Shown here piece after piece: positions 12,315 to 27,300 of a stretch of DNA of 37,500 bases. The stretch comes from Tubiluchus corallicola (lineage: Eukaryota > Priapulida > Priapulimorpha > Priapulimorphida > Tubiluchidae), in assembly GCA_030141605.1 (NCBI GenBank), contig JAQGDQ010000002.1, forward strand, positions 870,001 through 907,500, given 5' to 3'. The first letter of the stretch is position 1. Each line of letters starts with the position of its first letter. The notes below the pieces were generated by a model. The model had not been told where the DNA came from. It searched no databases and worked only from the letters and a program-made list of their open reading frames with translations. The translations under genes were made by a program, and so were the position numbers.

Positions 12315-15300
12315 CTGAAAAGATAAAGTAAATAAATGAAAATATAAACAGTAAACATACAGATTACAGAGATTTGAGACTGCCTTGAGTGAGTGTAAGT
12401 TTCTAATTTTTTTTGAAGCCCACATAGTGACAAATGCACCTAATATTAGCAAAACCATAATCAATCATAAATAAATAATAAATTAACTTGAAATTATGAA
12501 CTATACAGCAGGATAATGGACAGGCAAATGAAAGTCCTCTGTAGAGAAACTAGTGTATGCTATAATTGTCTATGTTATCCGAAAAACAGTGATGCATCAA
12601 CATACAGGAAGAGTCGTTGCACAGTAATCAATGATATTTCGGTGAGATTAATGTAGGTACAATTGCTAGTTGCTATGTTTCTGCAGTGCACAGTACAAAT
12701 TATTTTTGGTACAAATTCTTGTACTCGCATTCTGATATGGAAAAATGTTGTTCTGTTAAAGACCATACTCATAAAGCACTGATTACTTACCGTAACAGAA
12801 GATGACTTCTTAGCAGACACATGAAAAAATATTGTTTCTTCACCAGCAATGATGTACGACACACCGTAGCCGTCATCAGCAACAGGGCCAAAACCACCGC
12901 CAGCACAAATGTACTCTGGATGTTTTTTAATATCCCACCGGTTTGTTTGTGAGTGAGGTGTCTATAAATAGTATAAAAAAATATGTGTATCATGATCTTC
13001 AATAAATCAGCAAAATATGAAGGACAACACTTTCTTATTACTTTATAACACTTAAAAAGTGGTATTTACATTTGCACAATCAAGAAATATGTAACAGTAG
13101 TTAAATAATCGTGATTATTAACAATAGATTAATCAAATCAATAACAATTACAAACATGTATAAATCCACATAATCGGCAATTGAACAGTAATTCGATTAA
13201 AAAATCGAGAGCAAAATATACGTGTTACACACTGACTAAAAGGCAGTGTTATAGCACAAATAAATGGAATCTTTGCATTTTTCTTTGTCTTTCTTACGCA
13301 AATTGTGAACCATGGAGTTGCAAACTGGGGGCTTCAAATTCATTGGCACATGAAGTATGTAATGACATAGTCACAGAGTAGTTAAAGAAAAAGCAAGCGT
13401 ATCTGTAAAAACAGTTTGCGAGGATGAAAATGGCAGACAGCAACAAAAGCCATGAAGAAATTTATATGCTTATTCACTGCAATCATTAAAAAATATGGCT
13501 AAAATGCTAAAAAATCGCAGCAAAAGATTAATCGTGATATCGAATTACAAGAACAATATTATAATCCAGTTACAAAATGTCAAAGTCGCCATCACTACCT
13601 ACTTAACAGAAAATTATTACTCTCATTTTAATAAAAATAAGCACCATACATTTTTATTTGAAAACTCTAAAACACTATAATATACATTCTTGAATTTCTT
13701 TTCTGAACAATTTTGATGGTAAAACTGGCATATGGATAACAGGTGTCATGTTTGAGTGGATAGATGCATACGCTTTTTGTGAGTGGCCACCATGAGTTCA
13801 ATACTCACAATGGGCAATATAATATCATCCATAAGCCTTGGCTATTTACCTCATAGAAAGATGATGATCATACACTCGAACCTGACTATAATACATCTAC
13901 TGGTTCTACTTATGTTATGTCCTTTATAATAAGCCAGGCTCCCATCATGCCATAAACAACTAGTTAAGAGGGCCGTGCTTTTGAACGCTGTGTGGCTTGC
14001 GCGTGCCAAAGTGAAAAATATATATATACTGGCTCTAGTCTGTAGTAACTGCCAAAACAAAGCTATATATTCTAAGTAAATGGAGTGTTAGTAATAAAAG
14101 CAGTTTTTAAGAAATTTTGTACATAAGTGAAACGCAAACTTACAAAAAATACCAGTTGTATTAACTGCCCGCAAAAAAATATGTTTCAAAAACATACTGT
14201 ACCTGACTGGTTGACAGTTTCCATGGCTCACTCAACACCTTCTCTAGGAATGGAGAATCTTCCTCCAAATATCGTGATACAACATAAAGGCAGAACAGAT
14301 GTCTATCAACACCTTTGCCTAACATAGCGTCCTTGTACCGATTCACGTGCGAATCACAGGCTATTCTTAGTAATCGAATTCTTTCCTCGTCCTACACATA
14401 AAGAGAAGAAATACTTAACTTATAAAACAAATGAGGTACAATTTCTCAGTTGTGACAAAGTTCAGAACAAAGTGAAAATCAAAATTACTTTTTTTAAAGC
14501 AGTTATATCAAGTTTTAACTATTGCCTTCTTTTGCAACAGCACCTTGCACAAATTCTTGATAACATAGCAGTCTTAAAACCTTTTGTTTTAATTGAAAGC
14601 TGCTTTGAAACAAGGCTAGTGAAAAAATGAACTTATCTGCTTACATTAGAATTTGGGTCTTCCATTGCACGCACAAAGGCACATGATTCAAAGCTTACAG
14701 GTCGTACTGTCTCTGTGCGACCTTCGCGGAACAATCGTGTCATTGAAGCTTCGTACGTCAGATCAAACCGTCCTGCGTCCTGGAAAAATACAGTCAGTAC
14801 TAACAGAACTTCATGGCTGTTTGCCTACAAAGTTCTTCGAAAGGTAATTACTAGATCTACAATTACAGGAATACTAGAAATAAATCAGGGCTCATATCCT
14901 CAAAATTGTTAAAGTCACAATCCTGTGCAAATTGCCTCAGAAAATAGTATCTTCACAAAGGTGCTTTAAAAATTTCGAAACAATAGCTTTCATCTAGGTG
15001 TTTTGAGAAAAGTTAAAGACCTAGAATCTTAATTACATGGAAATTATGTAATAAATAAGTTAAGATCGCAACTTTTTGAGAATAAAGGTGACACCCACAA
15101 TTTTGGTCCAATGTTGACATATCAGCAAAATGGTTAAATGTAGGTCAGTCTCAGTTATAAACAGCAAACAGAAAAGTGTTATGGAAGCAAATGCATAAAC
15201 ACTAAACATATTGGGAGGTAGATTAATCTTAGTTCCTCTCTAGTATGAGTCAAAATATGACAAGAATTCACACAATTTTTAGGATCTTGAAATAGAGCAA

Positions 15301-18300
15301 TCTTTAGTTAAATAATGTTACAAAAACAAGAATAACAAACAGGGGAATAAACAAACACTTAACCAGAAGTTTGTTAAATAACAGAAATAAATGGATTATT
15401 TTTATAATTATAATTCTCGAAATAATTATTAATGATGGAAGAAACCCACAATTATTGAATTTCTCTAAACATAATTACTCAAGAACAGAAAATGTGAAAA
15501 ATTCAGATTGTGTTCCCATTTTCCACATTTCCTGTCTTTTGAGCAAGTTTGATTTCAAAAAATACAACAACTATGGATTTGTTCAGAAATAAATGCACTT
15601 TTAGTTTTAATTTAGTTAGAAAACGGTCAGAGCAGTTTTATCAGATGAAATTATTACCCGATAATAAGCCAGCTGCAGCGACATCTGAAGATAAGCGTCA
15701 GGACTAACTTTGCACGTTTTAATGAAGCCCTTGCCATATTCGCGAAACACAGACAACCGCATGTCTACATCTGCTGCTAAACTCTGTCCAATAGCTAGCT
15801 GCTTGTGAATGACTTTAACGACCTGAAAAAATCGCTCATATAAAAAATGCATCATATAAAAAATGTAGTCAAATAAATCTGTTTATAATTGCAACAAACA
15901 AATTAAATATTAAATTCTGAAGAATCATCATAACCACTAAAGCCTAATGAACAGGTATCCTAGCTGATTCTACTATAAGTAAAATGCACTAAATCATGCA
16001 GTTTGTACAGTGAGTCAGTAACTTGAGTCAACGAAATAATCAAAATTCAATTCTGGCAGACGTTTAACTGTGCAATGATCTCAACCGTGACTTCATAAAA
16101 GTTCCTACACTTCCTACAATCGTTCTACTATAGTGTGCATAGCACAAGACATTTTTAAAAAGAAGCATCACATCTGCCAAAAATTCAATGCAGTATTAGT
16201 ACCTCAAAAGCTACTCTTCTTAAGCCAAAAAAAATCAACTCTTATATAACTATTAAATTGATATTGTTAGTAATATTGTATTTTGCAGGATCTTTTAAAC
16301 TACCTTTTGAGCTGGAATATGAGCCTTATATTAATTACACCAACAAACCAGTGAAAAACTCAAGAGATAAGATGAAACCATTCATTTTTTATAAACAGCT
16401 GTATTTTAACTTAAAAATTAATAGATGAATTGAAGTTCCAAGGTTCATTAATTAAGACTTTAAAGTTAGAATGTCACAAAATCACAATGTGAAAAAAGTA
16501 ACGAATTCGATTCCAGCTACATTTGGAAACCGCGACATCATGCCATAATGCAGAAACATAAAGTGGATTTTGCTTCTAATGAAATTCAAAATTTTAAGAA
16601 GCTTTTTAAAATGAGGTTGTAAACTCCAATTACTAAAATGAGAACAGTAAAAAACTACATACCTCATCATTGAGATCCCATTTGAGTCTCTGAATGGGAG
16701 GAAGGTCGGGGTTTACTTCTCCAAGACAGTGCCCATCTTCTTTATAACTAAAAAAATAAATATTAATCATTAGTATCCTTAGCTTTGATATTAGTATACA
16801 TGCACATATGCAAATAAATGAATTTTAATGTGATACTAAACAGAAATAAGTCACATTTCAGTTCAAAAGTTTCTGAATATTGAAATATCGCAACTTATTT
16901 TCAATATAATCTGTTTTTAATTAAAATAAGAAATCCATTAGAGATTGCAGCCAGAAAAGTAAAGTGTCAGCACTGCGGTAGCCATTGTATTACAGAAATA
17001 CCCATAATACCACTGTGACAATAAATGTGATTAAAAGCAAATTACAAATGAAGTGTTTCCAATTAAATTATGTAAAAATTGAATATTAGTTAACTAAGCT
17101 AACTGTACACATTTTTAGTATCAATGAAGAAACACAATTACACAAACCAGAAGTAGAAAAAAGCATAAAACATAACTTACATGACAAATAATGTGATCAA
17201 CATGCAACTTTTGCGAATATTTGGGAAACAACAGCCCACAACAGGTTAATACTTATAATGTTAGTATAATTACACAGGAAATAAAATAATTCATGCTAAT
17301 TTATGCACATAAAAAGTAACAAAAATGTAATGCTTTAGAACTCTGAGAAAAATCCTAATAATTTCATCAATAAGTCATAAAAAATTATTCATTTTTAAAA
17401 CATGTGCAAAACTAATAAGAAACTGAAACCAGGTAAAAGCTTTGAAATTACTGCTATCAACGTTAGAGATTTTGTTTTGTTCCTTAAAAGTCTAGCTTGC
17501 AAATCTTACAATCCAAAGCCCTTGACCATTTAAATTTTAAATTACCAGAAAGACAATTTTTCACACACAATGTGATGCACATATAGTCACAGAAAAATGG
17601 ATTTCACACTGCAACAGCTAGAGTTTAGGTATTTCAGAGAGTACAATCGTAATGAATGATTTTGGTGTTCCAGAGGTTAAAATAAAATGTAAAAGAAACC
17701 ACTCTGTTTAAAAGACAGAAACCTAGCTCCTAAAAACACAATTTAAAAAGAGAGCTGGAGAATACAGATCATTTCATTTAAACAAATGACAATAACTGTG
17801 ACGAAATTTACATAAATTTTTAATCTTACACACATCAGCATAACAGAATAATGAAAAACTCTTCTTGGCAAAGTAATTATTTGCACATGTGTCGGGCTAA
17901 CAGTAACATTTATCCCAAAGATCAATTTTCTTATTAGTTGTTACACATGTTTCAGAAAAACAAAATTATCTACAATGTGATGAAAGACTCTCCAAAACTG
18001 GAGACATTTAAGGTTTTAACCACAGTTCCTGTTGTGACTGCGAACCTGTATTTATTTGCCATTTCACTGAAATGAAAATGATGCCAAATAATTTTTTTTT
18101 GAATTCTGAGAAATATTCAATTAAACCATCTCCTATGTTAGCTACAAGCATCATCAAGATTAGCCAGACTATTAATCATTTTACGCAATAGAGTTAGTGA
18201 AATATTGCAGGGATCTTGTTATAGGCACACTGCATACACTTCTAACAGTATTTCTATACATGCATTCCAGCAAAATTTTATTACAAAAAGCTAGTCAATT

Positions 18301-21300
18301 TTGTAGCTTGAATCTTAACGTACAGTGCTTTACCGAACATTCAGAATAATAAGATAAGTACTGTTAGTGGCAATTACTGAAAAATGCCCATGACCACTTA
18401 AATTCCTACATGTACATAGTACTCTCAACAGTGCTTAACGACTCGTAACTGGTTAATGGATACAGACTTAACGTATGTTTCATTTACTTCACAACAAGTT
18501 CTTCTCATGCCAGCAACATGGAGCGTTGATTGTAGTGATCTTATTACTTACTCACGGAATGTTTATTGCAAATTTTATGTTGAGCAAATTATGTTGTGAT
18601 ATGCTATGTGTTAAGCAAAATACACAATCCAATGGTTCAAGATTAAAATTCCAATAATGACTTATGAATTGGAAACAAGTTTTCATTATGTTAGAACTAC
18701 ATACCATTGAAATCTCCAGATTGAGAAAGTCAGATTTCCATATAAACAATAAATATGTAAGGCCTTTTTCTTGACTGCAAAACGGATCATGGGTAAAGAA
18801 GATGAATTTGGGATTCTTAACGAGCTAACAAGAATCGTAAGAAAAACACTGCATAATTTCTAACAACTTTTTCACATGACTGCAACTGTTGCGGGAGTGT
18901 CAGTGATGCATGTAATGTTTATCAAAGTAATGAATGTCACTCACTCTTTCGGCATTTTCAACTCACAGTCCAAAAAACTCACAAAAAACTCCTAAAAAAT
19001 TTTTCCATGACAAAAGTTGACACTCTTGCAACTTCTATTAGACAATAAAATTACAGATAAATTTGCTAATGAGTCTGCAGTCTTGCTCATTTAATAAGTG
19101 TTCAACTAAAAGAAATCAGCAGCCTTACTCAACATCTGATACTGTTGTGGCAACAGTCAGATAAATAAGTGAATCTGATACACATTCTTGTAGCAAAGTG
19201 CGAATAGCCAGTAGCAAAACAAAATGCATGTATGTTAGCTTATGCAAGAAACTCACCACCTACCGCAATATATCATGGTCGCAAAACATCATTTCCTCCC
19301 ACAGGTAGCCCATGATTGGCGCGTCTGCCCTACAAGGTGAAAAGAGGCAGGAAAAAGATGGATAGGTTTAGTTGATGGCACACGGAAGTGAGGAAGGAAG
19401 TGAAGGAAACAAAAAGGGGTTGTTTTAGTGCATGCAAAATCAACAAGTGCAAAGGAAAAGGATATAAGTATTAGGTTGATAACCAAAGATTAAAAAGGAA
19501 ACAACGGAAATGTATTAAAGCATTAGCACCAATATCAAAAAGGAAGGACAAACAGTGTTGCAGACAAAAAGCACACAAACAAGAAATAAGACAAATAAAC
19601 AAAACAATCAACAGCAACAGTAGTGCAGCAGCCAAGTCCCAAAAGTTGAAGAGCAGTTTAAGGGTTTTGACATCATGCAGTCAAAAAATAGTGAAAACCA
19701 TTTAAACACAATACAGTACAGTTTTTTTGGTAAATGTGCAGAAAAATAATGAATTTTGTTAGTGTTGTTATTAAAAAACAATATAACCAATGAGCAAGTG
19801 GATAAAATGTGGTTTTAAAGCACAAGTTACATTTGATTGGAGAGGAAAGGAAATGAAAAAAAGAAAAACAAATTAATGAGACACATAAAGTCACATGATC
19901 TTTATGCAGTTAAACATATATGTATGTAAGCACCACACAAAAGTGTGACAAACCGTATCTCGAATCTGTCTGCACCAATAAAGTACTCTTCTGTGAACGC
20001 GATTATTGGCCCGTCACCCCTGCCAATGAACAACATACTGTCATAAAGGCAGTGTTGGCACTTCAGAAAAAAACACCCATGACAAGAATTGGCCAGGTAC
20101 CAAGCATTTTTGTATTTTTTTCTTCGATTCGTAATTCTTAGCATACATCTGTCTACTAAATCCACCAAATTTTTGTCTACTACATGAATATTCGAATTAC
20201 GTTAACTTGCCCAATTAAGATTAAATATTCTAAGAAAAGGGCTAAGGTTTGCATTTTGGAGGATGGCGTTTCTTCAAAGTATCACAACACTTTGAAGATT
20301 AAAAAATACTAAATTATTTTTGAGAGGGGGCTTGATCATGAACAAGGTAAGAAAAAGCCAAAACAGAAATGTTCTTCAACTTATCCAGGGCATGATGCAC
20401 AAATGAACCAATCCAAATAGTTGTGTTTGCAAATGATGAGAAAAATAGCAAACGCTTGGCCGTGGATGTACAAAAATCCCATGTTCATTACAGTAGCTTT
20501 TGGAACGCTAACTTTATTCTTGTAAATGGTGATTCTTTCATTTTGCAAGCTAACTGGGCAGACAGACAAAGCACTTTTAAAAAACTGACCGAACTGGACT
20601 ACCATCATCATGAAGGGTATAATATTCAGCGACCGTATTGAAAGTTGGTGCATCAGCCCTGTCAACAAATCAAACTGCAAAATTGCATGGTGCTGAAATA
20701 AAAATTTATTACCCAGGACACGTTAAAGTTGAGTTCCACACATCGCTACACTGACACAATCATTCCAAGCAAACCAAATACAGTTACACGACACACTACA
20801 AAACATTATACTTGTTAAAACAAATCTTCATTACTTGCAGTCAGAACATCTTTTTAATTTGTGGAGTTATAAAATTTAAGTTTCAACAGTTTGGAAACAA
20901 TGATAAAAATTTTTTCTGCTCGCTGTAATGAAATAAAAAATCCCTTGTTACTTCAAAAACACACACTGCACAAAGCATTAGCTGTTGGTGACCTATCACT
21001 TAAACCTTTTTCTAAAAAAATTTTATGTGTATGTGCGTGTGTTTGTACTAAAAAACAGTGAAAAAGCATACCACAAGGTAAGAAGTAAACAAAACAAGAA
21101 TTAGGGAGATCTGTGATCTCGAAACTGAGAGTCCTATTCAATAATGTGTGCTTTCTTCCCATCTTACTTAGACCATAACAAACTTAGAAAGCAGTTAATT
21201 TTTAAGAATATAATATAACGAAAAACAACCACATAGGCACACCCAAAATTTCCACACTTTCACTGATGTACACGAGTAAAATTTACTAACACAGAATCTA

Positions 21301-24300
21301 TTCAACTACCAGTGGCGGATTACCCACAATGCACACTAGGTGTGTGCGTAGGGGCCACCAAGCCTTGGGGGCCTCAGTTTGTAGGTCAAATAACTCAAAA
21401 ATTAAGTTTGTTAATTAATTGGGAATGAAAAATAATCATGTTGAGTTTTAGAAATGCTTGATTTAAATCATTACCTACAAAGTTTTGCAGTTGCTTTTAC
21501 AGTCCAGAAAATGTTTTATTTGACGCAGACTTCAAAACAAGTGTCTTAGTGAAGCCTGAATTTGCCATAGTAGAAATCACTTGAAGTACTTCACGCAGTT
21601 CTTAAATTTTAATGTGAAAAAGTAACCATGTTGACTAATGACTAAGTAATTATAAAAAATAAGATTTAGAATAGCACAAATTGCTAGACTTGTTTGCTAA
21701 TATAGGCCTCCAAAGACCTCTAAAATGCAGTTTATAGTTTACCTACTAGTATTAAATGACTAAGGCCTAGTGTAATAAAAATCACTGCACTGGTATTTAT
21801 GTCTACATATACTTCTAGGGGCCTCTGAAACAACTTGTAGTCTAATGCATCAAGATACAAGTAAATACTTTTTGTTTTGAAAGAAAAAATTAAAAAACAA
21901 TTACCAATTTTAACCTATTTAAACATCCAGAGTTCATCTGCTTTTATGGATAAAAAAGGCCTCAAAAAGTACTAAAATATAGGAAATGCATTGGTATCCT
22001 AGGACCCCACTGGGGAAGCTTACAAAACTACGAAGACCCCTTAGTGTTTTGCTTAGGGGCCCCTGTATTCGTTAATCCGTCACTGTCAACTACTATCACT
22101 AAACAACAAAATGCAGTCATAATTATCACTGCTCAAACATATTCATATACCACTCTTCATTTGCCTCATAAGCTAACTCCATCATCGAGCTTGGTATCGG
22201 AGCATCTAAACTGAACACAATGTTCAAAATTGCTCACGTTAAACCGAGTACACATGTAAAATGTAATACAATTTACTGGTGCACGAAATAAGAAGAATCA
22301 AGGAAAATGTAGTCTAGATCAAGTTACACTTCACTAAATGCAAAGTGGAAAAGCTTGAAATCGACAATTTTGACTTAACCGAGTAGCAGCATTAATTTTA
22401 AAGCGCTTATAAATAATTTAATCATTAATAGAAATTTGTAGTCTTCCTCGTGAAAATAACCATTAATAATTTGTCAGGAAGCAAGGAACAGTTGATTTCT
22501 TTGCATAAAAGTATTACTCTATTTTCTGAACATGTATTAATTTGACATATACAAAAAAGACTGCTTACCAGGAATGTTCAATATTCAGGCCCAAGTGGCC
22601 ATTCTTTAAAACGATGAAAGTAAAGCTTTTATCGAACCAGCGATTGTAACAATTTCCATGCAACATGGAAGCTGCCCAACCATCCATTTTAGATCTGTCA
22701 TCCTGTAAATAACCGATAAATGATAAGAAAGGTGATAGGTACATAAAAATTCGTCTATTCTTAACTTTCATAATTACCTATAAAGCAGTGATTTCCAGCT
22801 TCATGCCTAAACCATTACCACCAGTTTATCCCATAAATTCTGTTAATTCAGACATACAAGTCTACTGCTATGCTTATTAGCTCAACCCTGAATAGTGTAA
22901 AGCTTTAGCAATACGCATGTTGAAAAAGCATACATACTTCATTCAGTCACATCTTGTAAACTACTTTATTGATAGCCCTCAGTCGCAATGTTTTAAAATT
23001 ACACTAATTTCTAATATGCTATACTATTATGACTTACCGGATCATAGTAAAACTCATCATCATCAAGTGCCATGAAAAAAGCAGCTTTTTCAATCACGTC
23101 TAATGATGTCTTGTTCATGCCTTTGCGGAAATGTGTCATTCTGGCTTGTGCCCAGGTAGCACGTTCACCTGCAGTGAGAGCTGCCAAGTACTTTTCCCCT
23201 GGTGCTGGCTCACTCTCATCTGCTATAATTCTATTTACCAACCTGTTAAGGAGAAAAAATGGCATTAAATAATTATCATCAAAGACCAAGCTTTCTGAAT
23301 TTCCACAAGTTAATATGCCATTCTTATTCAGTGAAAAAGCACAACAGTTCTCCTTTAGTCATTCCATTTACACATGACTTATAACAACTATAATAATAAT
23401 AAAGTATAATGATGCAAATCAGAGTACAAATCAAAAGGCACATTTTCCCGAAGACTCATTCATATTTTCTAAAATTTATATGCACAAAATATTTCACCAT
23501 ATTCACACTAAACGTAGTGCTGCATCCATGTACTCATGCGGGGTTAGAGATATACCTGGATGGTTATAGTATGTGCTTGGCCACAAATATTATGCAGCAG
23601 CCCTGATCCTGGTTAGTAAATGGATGGGTAACACTGGATATTTCCATCATTGAGCGAGAATGTATACGCATCCAAAAGAGGCTTTTTTGATGGTTCAGCG
23701 TCGCATCTTACAGGTTTGTTCTTGATAATGAGTTAAGAACCAGTCTGATACGTTGAAAAGGCTCAGTAATTTTGGAAAAAAAGACTAAATAGTATTTTCA
23801 TTTCTGTAATTTAACCTCATTGGAATTTATAAACATATTGCAGGAAGTAGTGTATCAACAAGGGTATAGATTAAAACAGCCTGAAAATTATACCTGCAAT
23901 TTTATGCAATCTGTTTAGTCACTCCAATTCTATTACACTTACATTATTTCCTGTGAAAAAAATCATTTCCATTTCCCAGGAAAACATGTCATTATTTAAT
24001 GATGATACACTTCCAGCCTTCCATCCTTGATACAATGCAATGATTATTAAGCCAGAACTTATTGTTCATATCATCAAATCGTAAGGCACATATTGTTAAC
24101 ATTTTCAGAAATACCATAGAAGACACAGCACTCACACTTCTAGTTCTGCAGGATTTAGGAGGCGACCTTTCCGGTAACATGGGAGCTTGAAGAAACGACC
24201 TCTGTGATAAACTGCAACATGCGTGCTGTCATGCAAGTGCATTAGATGATCTGAAAATTTAAAACAGACAAATTAATATAATATATACTATTTCACTTCA

Positions 24301-27300
24301 TCTGAATGTGCTTCGGTGGTGCAATATTTAAGGCGCAATTTTTTAAATATAATTCTCATGCTCTACATTGATTTAAAGTGGCTCAACACCATGTCTGGTC
24401 GATTCTAAGAATGTTCTATGTCAAATACAGTAGCAAAAGATGAAGGGATTTTTGAACCCATGTTAAAATTCTTTCCATGCTCGTACTTCATTGAAGGATA
24501 TGCTACCGGATAATTGAAGAAACTAAATTTGTCCTAAAATACAAGCAAAAATACATGTAACATGTTTTGGATACACGTGCGAGTGCATGTAAGAAATGCA
24601 AAGTCACATTGAAAGCAGGTTAGTCGGTTGATCATAAATGCATTCCGACATCCTCCTATAATTTATGACGTAAGAACAAGAAGAACAACGAAACATACAT
24701 AACATGCAGACGTGTCTTTTCTGAGATCTAACAAGTACGTTTTTTAGAGTGGAGGCTAGCTAGCTTGTAAAGATAAATAATACTAAGAAAAATGACATAA
24801 AACATGCAATAGCTTCAAACATCAACTTTACATAAACCTATCAGATATTCTTTTAAAAAATGTACAGTGAAACAACATAATTGTAACATGTATTCAATCA
24901 TGCACATTTGAAATGCTTGCAAAGTCAGGAAAAATTCCTAGCTAGAAAATGTGAGGATGCACACAAAATTTTAAAAATCCAATAACAAAAGTTAATAAAA
25001 TTAAAGATTCTGAATATTTACCCGTATCTATTCCTGGTATACGCGTGGTGTTAAATATACGCTCGTTCTGTGCTGAGCACAGTGGTATGAGATTTTGCAC
25101 AACTATAGGTGGAATGAGCTGCCGATTCAGACGGCTGCGAAATCGCAGCATGGCGTTGATGCAGTTTGCTGCTCGTGCTGCCTGTATGTGGGTAGGTTTG
25201 ATGAGGATTGCATCCTGAAGTTTACACGAGAAAAATGACATAATATATTTGTGTGAAAATCAGCCACCAACATTGATTTCTATAAAAGTCAGAAATAGAA
25301 CTCTATTATACAGTTAATACAAATTAAGAATCTATTCATGTACCCAGCATTTCCAAACAGTGTCACGCATAACCAAAAATTTACTAGTCAAACAAATACA
25401 TTAATAATTTACTGTTAACTTAATATAGCAAATTAAAGACAAAATTATCACTAATTATTTGCTCAATGTTCTAGAATCTGGATACACTGTTACGATATGC
25501 AGTTCACTGGTTTATACTTAGTCTCAGGTAATCATATTTAAATTTACCAATAAATCGTTAAGAAAAAATAATATTAAATTAATCTAATTAATTACATTAT
25601 TTCAGCATATTAATGTGATGCAAAAAATCTAAGAGAATTGGACTTTCACTTTTAAAAACATACAAAAGTACCATTTGTTGCTGCATCACTAATGTCGGCA
25701 CCTATGAGGAAATAGCACATTATGCATATTGCAGGCATTGGGCAAACAAAAGCTAGGTTCTTAAGAGAAATTAAATTTAAAAATTTGAATTTTAAGACCA
25801 GAAGATTCAAATTCATAATTTCAGAACTATCTATGGCATTAGTTTTTGGATCAAGAAGGCAAATTTCTTTTGAAAATGTTAGGCATCTGCAAGCCCACAA
25901 TCTATAAAGATATATAAACTATAAAGTGATAGAGATGATACTCCTTGACAGAGGGGCGATGACTCTGCAATAATACTTTAAAATGGCTGCAAAACAAAAC
26001 TAACTGTGCTACACAAACCTTTAGAAAGCCATGAGCAGATACCAGGTTGAGTAAAATACCAAATTTATGTACACTGTGGGTACATGCAGTATCTAAGCAC
26101 CGAATTGTAATGACATACATTTTGTAATATAATTACACATATATTTACATATTTGCTTTAAAAACTTACAAAAGCACCATTCGATCTATAAGAAGAAATG
26201 TAGATTATTGCCACACAGTTTTAACAAATTAAGCCATGTTTACCAAACGTTCGGAATTGTGCAAGCGTTAGTGAGTGTGCGTATGCGATTTGTGGCACAG
26301 CGAAAAATCTCTCTACATTGCTTTTAATGCACAAGTTGCCAGGCCTTCGTTACTGTGTTTTGGACCCTGGGAATGGCAGAACGCCACTTTAACGATTTTT
26401 ATACAAGGATTAGCTAAAAAAAAATTATGTCACACTTAATACTTGGGAAGGAAATACTGCTGTGAAGCACAAGTGCCATTAAGCAGCAATGTTTAAACAA
26501 TAATTCCATTCCACATATTTTGTAAACCACTAGTTGTTCAGGAGTTATGTTGCAAGTGCTTATAAACACTTGGATAGGCAATAACACGTACGCAATTCCG
26601 GGCATCTGGCAAATGTAGTCTTACTGCATAATGCCAATAACTAGCTACAATAACCAGCTTACCAGCTTATGGTAGAAAAAATAACAGTAGTTAGCTTTAA
26701 AACTCACACAATAGGTAAGTCAAAGATCAAGCACAAAAAATAATAAGACAAGTTACATAGTTGAAGTTATCAAAAGAACACTACATGCAGAAATCTACCA
26801 TTTACGAAGTTCTAGTCAGAGAGACAACGTTTGTGCACCACACAGCTAAAACCGCCTTGTTTGAAGTTAAACTGCAACAACTGATTCACCCATGTGAGTT
26901 TAGAATAACTGATGTTTTCAAAGCATGGGTACTGATTTTGAATGGTTAAAAATGCTTGGTTTATTTGTCTGGCAGCATTAATTTTAGGTGAATATTAAAC
27001 TAATAATTTTAACCTGTTAGTACATAATCTAAACCTTTTCTCTCTCAACTGTTAAGTATGAAGGATAGGTGAACATCTTTGTCAAAACTTGATTCGTCCA
27101 AAAAAAGCCTCCAAGAACAAACAACTAATGTTAATATCAAAGGTAACTCAGAGTAAGTATCAAAATTTAATAAAATTATTCTATTCCATTTTGCCCAAAT
27201 TGAAATAAAATAACTGACAATAAAAAATTTCGGCTATGTGATTATAAAAAAATCTAATTAATTAAGTAAATAAAGCCTCACATTTAAATTTGTTATAACT

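Noticed and set aside
14653-14912. Plus-strand frames of 64 and 65 codons
   Set aside because: They lie antisense to CPT1 exon 14 and exist only because that exon is open on both strands.
18484-18530. Possible extra exon 11 copy (minus strand reads N-A-P after a Thr-Ile)
   Set aside because: No acceptor before it and the frame closes soon after.
26761-26949. 62-codon plus-strand frame inside CPT1 intron 6
   Set aside because: No recognisable domain, no splice context, and the start codon is not ATG.
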